Assembly: GCA_031181145.1 (NCBI GenBank)
Contig: JAPSLB010000037.1
Location: 1 to 46,809 of the forward strand
Direction of reading: 5' to 3'
DNA length: 46,809 bases
DNA from: Microvirga sp.
GTDB taxonomy: Bacteria > Pseudomonadota > Alphaproteobacteria > Rhizobiales > Beijerinckiaceae
Part shown: positions 15,658 through 22,864 of the stretch, piece after piece
Layout of the letters: the number at the start of each line of letters is the position of its first letter
How positions within the stretch are numbered: position 1 is the stretch's first letter
Notes under the pieces: generated by a model
Told to the model about the DNA's origin: nothing
The model's database searches: none
Seen by the model: only the letters and a program-made list of their open reading frames with translations
Translations under genes and position numbers: made by a program

Positions 15658-16128
15658 TCAGGTCAACTCCGCCACCTTGGCATTCAGCGCCGAGGCTGCA
15701 TCCCTTGGCTTCAGCCGCACCTGCAGGCCACGCTGCCCTCCGTTCATGAAGACTTCCGGATGCGCGAAGGCGGATTGCTCGATGAGGGTCGGCACCCGCT
15801 TCTTCTGCCCGAAAGGGCTGATGCCGCCCACGTGATAGCCCGTGACGCGCTCCGCATCCGCGGGCTTCATCATCTGCGCCGCCTTGCCGCCGAGAGCGGC
15901 GGCGAGCTTCTTCAGGTTCACCTCCTTGTCGGAGGGAACGACGACGCAGGCGGGCTTCCCGTCCACCAGCACCATCAGGGTCTTGAGCACGCTGCTGGGG
16001 TCAGCCCCCATGGCCTCGGCAGCCTGCAGGCCGATGCGCCCCGCGTTCGGATCATACTCGTAAACGTGAACCGTGAAGGAAACGCCCGCATGCTGAAGGG
16101 CCTGCGTGGCGCGTGTCGTCTTGGACAT
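15658..16128 (-). CDS. ybaK: Cys-tRNA(Pro)/Cys-tRNA(Cys) deacylase YbaK
   Basis: A 156-residue trans-editing enzyme that hydrolyses misacylated Cys-tRNA(Pro). The family reads through: T-R-A-T-Q-A-L at the start, G-x-x-F-x-V-H-x-Y-E-Y-D-P, A-E-A-M-G, V-L-K-T-L-M-V near residue 48, the P-S-D-K-E-V-N-L-K-K-L-A stretch with the key lysine, and G-Y-x-V-G-G-I-S-P-F-G-Q-K-K-R. The G-G-I-S-P-F-G-Q-K-K form is that of YbaK rather than ProX. ATG 16128. It starts 25 bases after the ureE stop on the same strand. Confidence 0.95.
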   Translation of the reverse strand: MSKTTRATQALQHAGVSFTVHVYEYDPNAGRIGLQAAEAMGADPSSVLKTLMVLVDGKPACVVVPSDKEVNLKKLAAALGGKAAQMMKPADAERVTGYHVGGISPFGQKKRVPTLIEQSAFAHPEVFMNGGQRGLQVRLKPRDAASALNAKVAELT

Positions 16129-16153
16129 CGGAGGGCTTCAGGACGCCGCGGGA

Positions 16154-16762
16154 TCAGTGATCGTGCTTGTGATCATGCCCGTGGTGATGGTGGTGGCCGC
16201 ATCCGCAACCCTGACCGTGCTCATGGTGGTGATGGTCATGGCCGTGCTCATGATCGTGCGCGTGGCCATGACCATGATCATGATGGTGGTGCTCATGGTC
16301 ATGGCTGTGGCCGTGATGGTGGTCATGGTCGCAGACATGGGTGCTGCGCTCAGGCTTGAAGGGACGCTCCACCGGAGTGACGATGCAGCCCTGGCCGCGC
16401 GCCAGCTCCGCGAGGGCTGGGTTATTCTCGATGTAAAGAGCCTCGCCGGTGATCTCGGCGAGGCCGTGGTTGGAGCCGAGATGCCAAGCGAGGCGCATGA
16501 GGCGCAAGGGATTCTCCGCCCTCACCTCCAGCAGGGTTTCGGGCTTCGCCTTCACCTGAACGAGACTGCCGTCCTCCAGGCGCAGGGCATCGCCGTCATT
16601 GACGGTGGTCTCCATGTCGAGATCGAGCAGGATTTCGGTGCCGCCCTCCCCCTTCAGCGTCGCCTGCCGGCGGCTCCTCGCCTCATGGTCGAGGGTCACC
16701 GTGTCGACGACACGGTCGGCCTTCACGGCGGGCTTGCGGACGATGGTGGTGACGCGGGGCAT
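16154..16762 (-). CDS. ureE: Urease accessory protein UreE with long histidine-rich tail
   Basis: A 202-residue nickel metallochaperone that delivers Ni to apo-urease. The first 140 residues show the UreE fold: T-L-x-x-x-x-R-x-R-R near residue 25, I-L-L-D-L near 45, a long A-x-x-E-x-L-L-E-V strand, and the W-H-L-G-S-N-H-G-L-A-E-I core motif at about 92-103. The last 60 or so residues are a metal-binding tail with more than 30 histidines, interspersed with Asp, Glu and Gly, and a C-G-C-G pair, well beyond the tail of many homologues. No urease structural or other accessory gene is adjacent, so it is an orphan here. ATG 16762. Confidence 0.94.
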   Translation of the reverse strand: MPRVTTIVRKPAVKADRVVDTVTLDHEARSRRQATLKGEGGTEILLDLDMETTVNDGDALRLEDGSLVQVKAKPETLLEVRAENPLRLMRLAWHLGSNHGLAEITGEALYIENNPALAELARGQGCIVTPVERPFKPERSTHVCDHDHHHGHSHDHEHHHHDHGHGHAHDHEHGHDHHHHEHGQGCGCGHHHHHGHDHKHDH

Positions 16763-16834
16763 GGCTGTGTCTCGGATGGGTTGCTTTGGTCAGTGTCAGA
16801 TAGGAAGCGCAATCGGCCAAGATAATAGGTGATC

Positions 16835-17320
16835 TCAATATGCGATCTTGTCCGCCTTCTCCGCCCAAGCGTCGAAGACGGCTTTGGCTTCCAGGCTCGG
16901 CAGGTGGTCCATGGGAATGAGGCGCTCGGGGATCGACTTGGGGATCTCGTCGTAGATCAGGCTGTCGTCGAAACCGATCGCAGCCGCGTCCTGACGGGTG
17001 TTGGCGAAGACGATGCGCGACACCCGCGCCCAATAGGCGGCGGCCAGGCACATGGGGCACGGCTCGCAGCTCGTGTAGAGCGTCGCTCCTTCCAGCGCAA
17101 AATCGCCGATCTCCTGGCAGGCACGGCGGATCGCCGTCACCTCGGCATGAGCTGTAGGATCGTTGGCGGAGGTGACCTGATTCCAGCCTTCCGCCAGCAC
17201 CGTGCCGTCACGGACGATCACGGCGCCGAAGGGGCCGCCGGCACCCTCCTCCATGTGCTCGCGGGACAGCTCGATGGCGCGCGCCAGATGGCGCCGGTCA
17301 TGTGGGTTCATGTCGTTCAT
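16835..17320 (-). CDS. Cytidine-deaminase-fold guanine deaminase
   Basis: A 161-residue zinc deaminase. The zinc site is T-A-H-A-E at 57-60 (His58, catalytic Glu60) with P-C-x-x-C at 87-91 (Cys88, Cys91). G-G-P-F-G-A-V-I-V near 28 and N-D-P-T-A-H-A-E are typical of the GuaD type (guanine to xanthine) rather than TadA. The ATG at 17320 overlaps the xdhC stop, so it is the last gene of the xdhABC operon, which strongly supports a purine role: it would supply xanthine to the dehydrogenase. A second in-frame ATG lies three codons in. An alternative is another nucleobase or nucleoside deaminase. Confidence 0.85.
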   Translation of the reverse strand: MNDMNPHDRRHLARAIELSREHMEEGAGGPFGAVIVRDGTVLAEGWNQVTSANDPTAHAEVTAIRRACQEIGDFALEGATLYTSCEPCPMCLAAAYWARVSRIVFANTRQDAAAIGFDDSLIYDEIPKSIPERLIPMDHLPSLEAKAVFDAWAEKADKIAY

Positions 17321-18291
17321 GGGGTTTGTGTATCGTCTGAGGCGGCGAGAGGCGAGAGATTTCGGTCGAACCGCCGGTGCTCCCGCACCTGAAGGAGCTG
17401 GGCGGTCGCGGAGGCTGCGATGACCGCCGGATCCTTGTCCGAAATGCCGGCAATCCCGATGGGACAGACCAGGGAGGCGATCCGATCCCGAGGCAACCCG
17501 AGTTCGCGAAAGCGCTTCTCGAACCGCGCCCGCTTCGTGGCGCTGCCGATCAGCCCCACATAGGGAAAGCCGCGCCGCAGGGCCGCCGCCGTGATCGCCA
17601 TGTCGAGAGGGTGATCGTGCGTCATCACGAGGATCAAGGTTTCCGGTTTAGCCTCTCCGATCTCGGCCTCGGGGCTTCGCATGCGGACGGCCGACACATT
17701 CGCCGGAACATGCGAAGGAAAGGCATCCTCCCGGTCGTCGAGCCAGCGGACGGAGAAGGGCAGCGGCGCCAGCGCCAGGACGAGCGCGCGGCCCACGTGA
17801 CCTGCGCCGAAGAGGAGAACGGGTGTGCGGTCCTCCCCATGGGTCTCGCGCCATTCGGAGCCGGGAGCGACATCCGCTTCCGATGCCAGCTCCCGCCTGA
17901 CGCGCCCATCCTCCATGCGGCACTCGACGTCGAAGAGGCCGCCTTTGTCCTCCACCGCGACAAAAGGGGCGATATCGTCGAGGTCGCGGCGGTCGAAGGT
18001 CTCGATGAGGATCTTCACCCGCCCGCCGCAGCACTGACCGAGATCGGGGCCGAGCGCCTGATCGACGATCCGTGCGGGCCCGCGCCCGTGCTTCAGCATC
18101 TCGCGGGCGATATCGAGCATGAGGAATTCGAGCTGGCCGCCCCCGATGGTGCCATGGAACGCGCCATCGGGCCGCACGACCATATGCGCCCCCACCTCGC
18201 GGGGCGCCGAGCCCTTCACATCGTGCACGCTGATCAGGGCGGCCGTGCCATGCCGCGCGACGAAATCGGTGAGCTGCCGCCATACCCTCAC
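17317..18291 (-). CDS. xdhC: Xanthine dehydrogenase accessory protein XdhC
   Basis: A 324-residue factor that binds molybdenum cofactor, promotes its sulfuration and inserts it into XdhB. The N-terminal half shows G-S-A-P-R-E-V-G-A-H-M near residue 25, G-T-I-G-G-G-Q-L-E and G-P-D-L-G-Q-C-C-G-G-R, the cysteine-containing loop conserved in XdhC. The C-terminal Rossmann-like half has L-F-G-A-G-H-V-G-R-A and M-T-H-D-H-x-L-D, then G-L-I-G-S-A-T-K-R-A-R-F. The start is GTG 18291, overlapping the xdhB stop by four bases; no ATG fits. It overlaps the deaminase gene at the other end by four. Confidence 0.94.
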   Translation of the reverse strand: MRVWRQLTDFVARHGTAALISVHDVKGSAPREVGAHMVVRPDGAFHGTIGGGQLEFLMLDIAREMLKHGRGPARIVDQALGPDLGQCCGGRVKILIETFDRRDLDDIAPFVAVEDKGGLFDVECRMEDGRVRRELASEADVAPGSEWRETHGEDRTPVLLFGAGHVGRALVLALAPLPFSVRWLDDREDAFPSHVPANVSAVRMRSPEAEIGEAKPETLILVMTHDHPLDMAITAAALRRGFPYVGLIGSATKRARFEKRFRELGLPRDRIASLVCPIGIAGISDKDPAVIAASATAQLLQVREHRRFDRNLSPLAASDDTQTP

Positions 18292-20615
18292 CCCATCGGC
18301 CTCCCCCGCAAAGCTTCGCAGGCACGCAGGATCGCCTCGGGCGTCGCGGGAGCGTTCAACGGCACGGGCCTGGAGGGATCGAGCGAATGAATCGCATCGG
18401 CCAGCGCACAGAAGACGCTGTTCGCGAGCATGATCGGCGGCTCGCCCACGGCCTTCGAGCGGTAGATCGTCTCCTCCCGGTTGGTGTTGGGATAGAGCGC
18501 CACGCGGAAGTCGGCCGGCACGTCGGAGGCCACCGGGATCTTGTAGGTGGACGGTGCATGCGTGAGCAGGTGCCCGTCCTCGCCGAACACCAGCTCCTCC
18601 GTGGTGAGCCAGCCCATGCCCTGCACGAAGCCGCCCTCGATCTGTCCGATATCGATGGCCGGATTGATGGAGCGCCCGACATCGTGAAGGATGTCCGTGC
18701 GCAGAAGCCGGTTTTCGCCGGTGAGCGTATCGACGATCACCTCCGAGCAGGCCGCACCATAGGCGAAGTAGAAGAAGGGGCGGCCCGTTCCCTTCTGGCG
18801 ATCCCAGGTGATCTTCGGCGTCTTGTAATGCCCGGCCTCCGAGAGCCGCACGCGGGCGAGGATGCACTTCTTCGCCAGTTCGTCGAAGGGAATGCTCTCG
18901 TTGCCGATGAACACGCGATCGTCGCGGAACGTGATCTGGTCCTCCGGCACGCCGTAGGTCTCGGCGGCATGGGCGATCATGCGCCTCTTGATCGCACCCG
19001 CCGCGATCTTCGCGGCCATGCCGTTCAGATCCGAACCGGACGAGGCGGCCGTCGGCGAGGTATTGGGCACCTTCGCGGTCGTCGTCGCCGTGATGCGTAC
19101 GCGTTCCATGGCGATGCCGAACTCCTCCGCCACCACCTGAGCCACCTTGATGTAGAGCCCCTGCCCCATCTCCGTGCCGCCGTGGTTCAGATGAACGGAG
19201 CCGTCCTGATACACATGCACCAGTGCGCCCGCCTGGTTCATGTGGGTGAGCGTGAAGCTGATCCCGAACTTCACCGGCGTGAGCGCGATGCCCCGCTTCA
19301 TGATCGGCGAAGAGGCGTTGAAGGCCGCGATCTCCTCCCGGCGCATGCGGTAGCGTGAGGTCTCCTCGAGGGTGCGCACGAGGTTGTGGAGCGTATCGGT
19401 CTCCTCCACCTCCATGCCGTAGGGCGTGAGGTTCTCACCCGGACGATAGAAATTGGCATAGCGCACATCGAGCGGATCGCGACCCGTCGCCCAGGCGATC
19501 TGATCCATCACGTGCTCGATGGCCAGCATGCCCTGCGGGCCGCCGAAGCCGCGGAAAGCGGTGTTGGAAACCGTATTGGTCTTCAGCCGCTTCGAGGCGA
19601 TGTGGACGGCGGGCATCCAATAGGCATTGTCCGCGTGGAACATGGCGCGGTCGACCACGCCGGCGGAAAGATCCGCCGAGTAGCCGCAGCGGGCCAGGAG
19701 ATCGACGCCGTAGCCCTGGATGCGCCCCTCTTCGTCGAAGCCGACGCGCCAGTCGCAGCGGAAGTCGTGCCTCTTGCCGGTGAGGATGAAATCGTCGTCG
19801 CGGTCGAGGCGGATCTTGCATGGACGCCCGGTCACGCGCGCAGCGAGAGACGCCGTGACGGCCCATTGCGTCGCCTGGCTTTCCTTGCCGCCGAAGCCGC
19901 CGCCCATCCGGCGGGTTTCGCATGTCACATAGGAATCCGGAATGTCGAGGACGCGGGCGACCACATGCTGCACTTCAGTGGGGTGCTGGGTCGAGGAATA
20001 GACGTGGATGTCCCCGTCCTCACCGGGAATCGCGAAGGCCACCTGGCCCTCGAGATAGAAGTGCTCCTGCCCGCCGACGCGGAACCGGCCTTCGAGCCGG
20101 CGGGGCGCACCGGCGACCGCAGCATCCACGTCGCCGCGCCCATATGCGTAATCCGGCAGCACCGTCTCGCCGCGCGCCAGGGCATCCTCCACGGTGATGC
20201 TCGGCGTTTCGGACTCGATCTCCATCACGGCCTTCTTCACCGCGCGCCGCGCGATGTCGCGGCTCGTTGCGACGACAGCGAACACGGCCTGACCAAGGAA
20301 GCTGATCTCGCTGTCGACGAACAGGGGATCGTCGCCGAAGGCGGGCGATACGTCGTTCTTGCCGGGGATGTCGGCGACGGTGAGAACGGCCACCACGCCG
20401 GGCATGCTGCGCACGGCGGAAACGTCGAGCGAGACCAGGCGCCCGCGCGCTTTCGGCGCCTGACCGATGGCGACGTGCAGCGTGCCTTCGGGCTCGCGGA
20501 TATCGTCGATGTACTGCGCGACACCCTGAACGTGCTTGGGACCGGAATCGTGCGGCAGGGGCTGACGGACGTGGCGAAGTGTTTCGGCCTCGATGGGTTT
20601 GGTGGGTGCGTTCAT
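18288..20615 (-). CDS. xdhB: Xanthine dehydrogenase molybdopterin-binding subunit XdhB
   Basis: A 775-residue large subunit carrying the molybdenum centre, which hydroxylates hypoxanthine to xanthine and xanthine to urate. Recognisable are G-x-A-Q-Y-I-D-D-I near residue 35, the M-G-G-G-F-G-G-K-E-S-Q cofactor loop, the A-F-R-G-F-G-G-P-Q-G stretch with the substrate arginine, M-G-Q-G-L-Y-I-K, and the near-C-terminal K-A-V-G-E-P-P-I-M-L-A with the catalytic glutamate. ATG 20615 starts M-N-A-P-T-K; GGAG is embedded at the xdhA stop, four bases away. It overlaps xdhC downstream. Together with XdhA it forms the (alpha-beta)2 bacterial enzyme. Confidence 0.96.
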   Translation of the reverse strand: MNAPTKPIEAETLRHVRQPLPHDSGPKHVQGVAQYIDDIREPEGTLHVAIGQAPKARGRLVSLDVSAVRSMPGVVAVLTVADIPGKNDVSPAFGDDPLFVDSEISFLGQAVFAVVATSRDIARRAVKKAVMEIESETPSITVEDALARGETVLPDYAYGRGDVDAAVAGAPRRLEGRFRVGGQEHFYLEGQVAFAIPGEDGDIHVYSSTQHPTEVQHVVARVLDIPDSYVTCETRRMGGGFGGKESQATQWAVTASLAARVTGRPCKIRLDRDDDFILTGKRHDFRCDWRVGFDEEGRIQGYGVDLLARCGYSADLSAGVVDRAMFHADNAYWMPAVHIASKRLKTNTVSNTAFRGFGGPQGMLAIEHVMDQIAWATGRDPLDVRYANFYRPGENLTPYGMEVEETDTLHNLVRTLEETSRYRMRREEIAAFNASSPIMKRGIALTPVKFGISFTLTHMNQAGALVHVYQDGSVHLNHGGTEMGQGLYIKVAQVVAEEFGIAMERVRITATTTAKVPNTSPTAASSGSDLNGMAAKIAAGAIKRRMIAHAAETYGVPEDQITFRDDRVFIGNESIPFDELAKKCILARVRLSEAGHYKTPKITWDRQKGTGRPFFYFAYGAACSEVIVDTLTGENRLLRTDILHDVGRSINPAIDIGQIEGGFVQGMGWLTTEELVFGEDGHLLTHAPSTYKIPVASDVPADFRVALYPNTNREETIYRSKAVGEPPIMLANSVFCALADAIHSLDPSRPVPLNAPATPEAILRACEALRGRPMG

Positions 20616-20619
20616 GGCC

Positions 20620-22101
20620 TTACTCCGCCGCCTCAAGCGCCTCGCGCAGGCCGATGATCCGCGTCGCGCGGGTCTCGCCCGAGGCCGTCTCGCTCAGCGC
20701 CTTGAGCACCAGGTTGCGGGCCACGGTGCTCCGGTAGGCCGCGGAGGCGCGGTGATCGTCGAGGGGCTGATAATCACGCGCGATCGCGGCCATCGCATCG
20801 CCCCAGGCCGATGGATCATCGAGCGAGATCCCGGCAAGAGCGGCCTCGGTCTCCGAGGCGCGTTTCGGAATACCCGCCATGCCGCCGAACGCGATGCGGG
20901 CCTCAAGGATCCTTCGGCCCTCGAGCGTGAACTTGAACGCGCCCATCACGGCAGAGATGTCCTCGTCGAAGCGTTTGGAAACCTTGTAGGCGCGAAAGGC
21001 CTCGCGGCCTTTGAGCTTCGGCACCGCGACGCGACGCACGAACTCGCCGGGCAGACGATCCTGCTTGCGGTAAGCGATGAAGAAATCTTCGAGGGGCAGA
21101 ACGCGCATGCTCTCGCCCTGGCGCAGCTCCAGCGTGGAGCCCAGCGCGATGAGTGCGGGTGCGAGATCGCCAATGGGCGAGCCGTTCGCAATGTTGCCCC
21201 CCACTGTCCCGGAGGCGCGCACCTGGGCCGAGCCAAAGCGGCGCATGAGCTCGCCGAGATCGGGGTCTATCGCGCCAAGCCTCCTGAAAGCCTCCGCGTG
21301 AGTGACGGTCGCGCCGATGGTCAGCGCATCCTCGCCGTCCTCGATCCGGTCGAGACCTGCAACGCGTCCGAGCCAGATGATCTTTTCGAGCTCGGCCATC
21401 CCTTTCGTGATCCAGAGGCCCACATCGGTGCAGCCGGCGACCAGCGTCGCATCGGGATGCTGCGCATAAAGAGAAGACAGGGAAGCCTCGCTTGCGGGCG
21501 CTGCGAAGAACCGGGCCTCGCAGCCGATGAAGACATCCTGACGGTCCACCAGCTCCGCCAGGGCGCGTGCGGTTGCCTCACCGGCCTGTGCGAACGCGTC
21601 CTGAGGCGAGCTTGCACATGCGTCGAGGGCCGCATCGACGATCGGCCGATACCCCGTGCAGCGGCAGAGGTTCCCCGCGAGGGCATCGTTGATGCGCTCC
21701 CGGCTCAAAGGCTGCGGGTCCTCGTGGTAGAGCGTGAACAGGCTCATGACGATCCCAGGCGTGCAGAACCCGCACTGGGATCCGTGATGCGCCACCATGG
21801 CGGATTGAACCGGGTGCAGCTCGCCCGAGGCCGCCAGGTCCTCGACGGTTACGAGCTCGGCACCATCGATCTGGCCGAGCAGCAGGATGCAGGCATTGAC
21901 GGGCTCGTAACGGACGCGCCCGTCCCATACGCGTCCGAGGGCAACGGTGCAGGCTCCGCAATCGCCCTCGGCGCAACCCTCCTTGGTTCCGACCCGGCGC
22001 TCCTGAAGTCTCAAGTAGTCCAGGAGCGTGGTGCGCGGGTGAAAGCCAGAAACCTCGATGGGCTGTCCATTCCGCCAGAAGCGGATTGCATCTCGTGCCA
22101 A
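20620..22101 (-). CDS. xdhA: Xanthine dehydrogenase small subunit XdhA (2Fe-2S and FAD)
   Basis: A 493-residue electron-transfer subunit. The N-terminal 2Fe-2S ferredoxin domain has C-A-E-G-D-C-G-A-C at residues 43-51. The second cluster domain has Q-C-G-F-C-T-P-G and N-L-C-R-C-T-G-Y. The FAD domain includes L-V-A-G-C-T-D-V-G and T-V-G-G-N-I-A-N-G-S-P-I-G-D. The start is the rare TTG at 22101, supported by GGAGGAAG six bases upstream and by the family N-terminus; no ATG fits. It is the first gene of the xdhABC-deaminase operon. Upstream is a 12-bp perfect hairpin. Confidence 0.95.
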   Translation of the reverse strand: MARDAIRFWRNGQPIEVSGFHPRTTLLDYLRLQERRVGTKEGCAEGDCGACTVALGRVWDGRVRYEPVNACILLLGQIDGAELVTVEDLAASGELHPVQSAMVAHHGSQCGFCTPGIVMSLFTLYHEDPQPLSRERINDALAGNLCRCTGYRPIVDAALDACASSPQDAFAQAGEATARALAELVDRQDVFIGCEARFFAAPASEASLSSLYAQHPDATLVAGCTDVGLWITKGMAELEKIIWLGRVAGLDRIEDGEDALTIGATVTHAEAFRRLGAIDPDLGELMRRFGSAQVRASGTVGGNIANGSPIGDLAPALIALGSTLELRQGESMRVLPLEDFFIAYRKQDRLPGEFVRRVAVPKLKGREAFRAYKVSKRFDEDISAVMGAFKFTLEGRRILEARIAFGGMAGIPKRASETEAALAGISLDDPSAWGDAMAAIARDYQPLDDHRASAAYRSTVARNLVLKALSETASGETRATRIIGLREALEAAE

Positions 22102-22118
22102 GATCTTCCTCCGCCGGG

Positions 22119-22152
22119 TTCTTCCCGGCCTGTTATGGTGGGCCGGGAAGAA
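22119..22152 (-). terminator. Perfect 12-bp hairpin between the glyoxalase gene and xdhA
   Basis: TTCTTCCCGGCC (22119-22130) and GGCCGGGAAGAA (22141-22152) enclose a ten-base loop. It could end transcription of the glyoxalase gene or form structure in the xdhA leader, since its inner end is 17 bases from the xdhA start. There is no T-run on the minus strand, so I lean only weakly to terminator. Confidence 0.5.
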
Positions 22153-22224
22153 TGACGGAGCAAGGGCTTTTCGCCAAGAGGGCTCTTCCCAAAAGGGGGC
22201 CTTCTCGGGGCTCGCGAAACTTTC

Positions 22225-22665
22225 TTACCAGGTGCCCGTGTTCGGCATGGACGCCCAGGGCTCCTGAACGGGCTTGGGCTCGCCCCGCTGCAGCAGTTCG
22301 ATGGAAATGTTATCGGGCGTCTTGATGAAGGCCATGTACCCGTCCCGGGGCGGGCGGTTGATGGTGACGCCGGCCTCCATCAGCTTCCGGCAGGTTTCGT
22401 AGATGTCGTCGACCCGATAGGCGAGATGGCCGAAATTCCGGCCGCCGGAATATTCATGCTCGTCCCAGTTGTAGGTCAGTTCCAGAAGCGGAGCCTTTGT
22501 TTCCTGGGCTCTCTCCACATCACCGGGAGCCGCCAGGAACACGAGGGTGAAGCGGCCCTTTTCGTTCTCGGTCCGGCGAACCTCGACGAGACCGAACTTG
22601 TTGCAGAAGAAATCGAGGGATTGCTCCAGGTTCGAGACCCGGACCATCGTGTGGAGGTATTCCAT
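22225..22665 (-). CDS. gloA: Lactoylglutathione lyase (glyoxalase I)
   Basis: A 146-residue vicinal-oxygen-chelate enzyme that isomerises the methylglyoxal-glutathione adduct to lactoylglutathione. It begins [10 protein letters not shown] with metal ligand His5, then S-L-D-F-F-x-x-x-[10 protein letters not shown] with the second ligand glutamate, G-H-L-A-Y-R-V-D-D with the third ligand histidine, and I-S-I-E-L-L-Q with the fourth. Length and motif order match the GloA type. ATG 22665 has GGGAGA upstream. Some relatives use other substrates, but all four metal positions are kept. Confidence 0.9.
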   Translation of the reverse strand: MEYLHTMVRVSNLEQSLDFFCNKFGLVEVRRTENEKGRFTLVFLAAPGDVERAQETKAPLLELTYNWDEHEYSGGRNFGHLAYRVDDIYETCRKLMEAGVTINRPPRDGYMAFIKTPDNISIELLQRGEPKPVQEPWASMPNTGTW

Positions 22666-22864
22666 AGACCATCTCCCATATGAGCCTGGACCACGGTGAT
22701 GGCGCATTTGGCGGAGAGATCAAGGCTTATGCTTTATACCCGCGGAAAAAGCCTTGGAATTGTCCAAGTGGGCGTGACTTTCATTGCCTGTCGATTCAGA
22801 CAATCTTAGCCCTGACCGTCCAATTCATACCTTTAACGCAATTAAGTTTCATAGAGAGCAGCAG

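Noticed and set aside
16106..16825. Plus-strand frame with Met/Val-rich hydrophobic stretch that mimics a membrane protein
   Set aside because: It is the complement of the UreE histidine tail (CAC/CAT read as GTG/ATG), so the apparent helices are an artefact.
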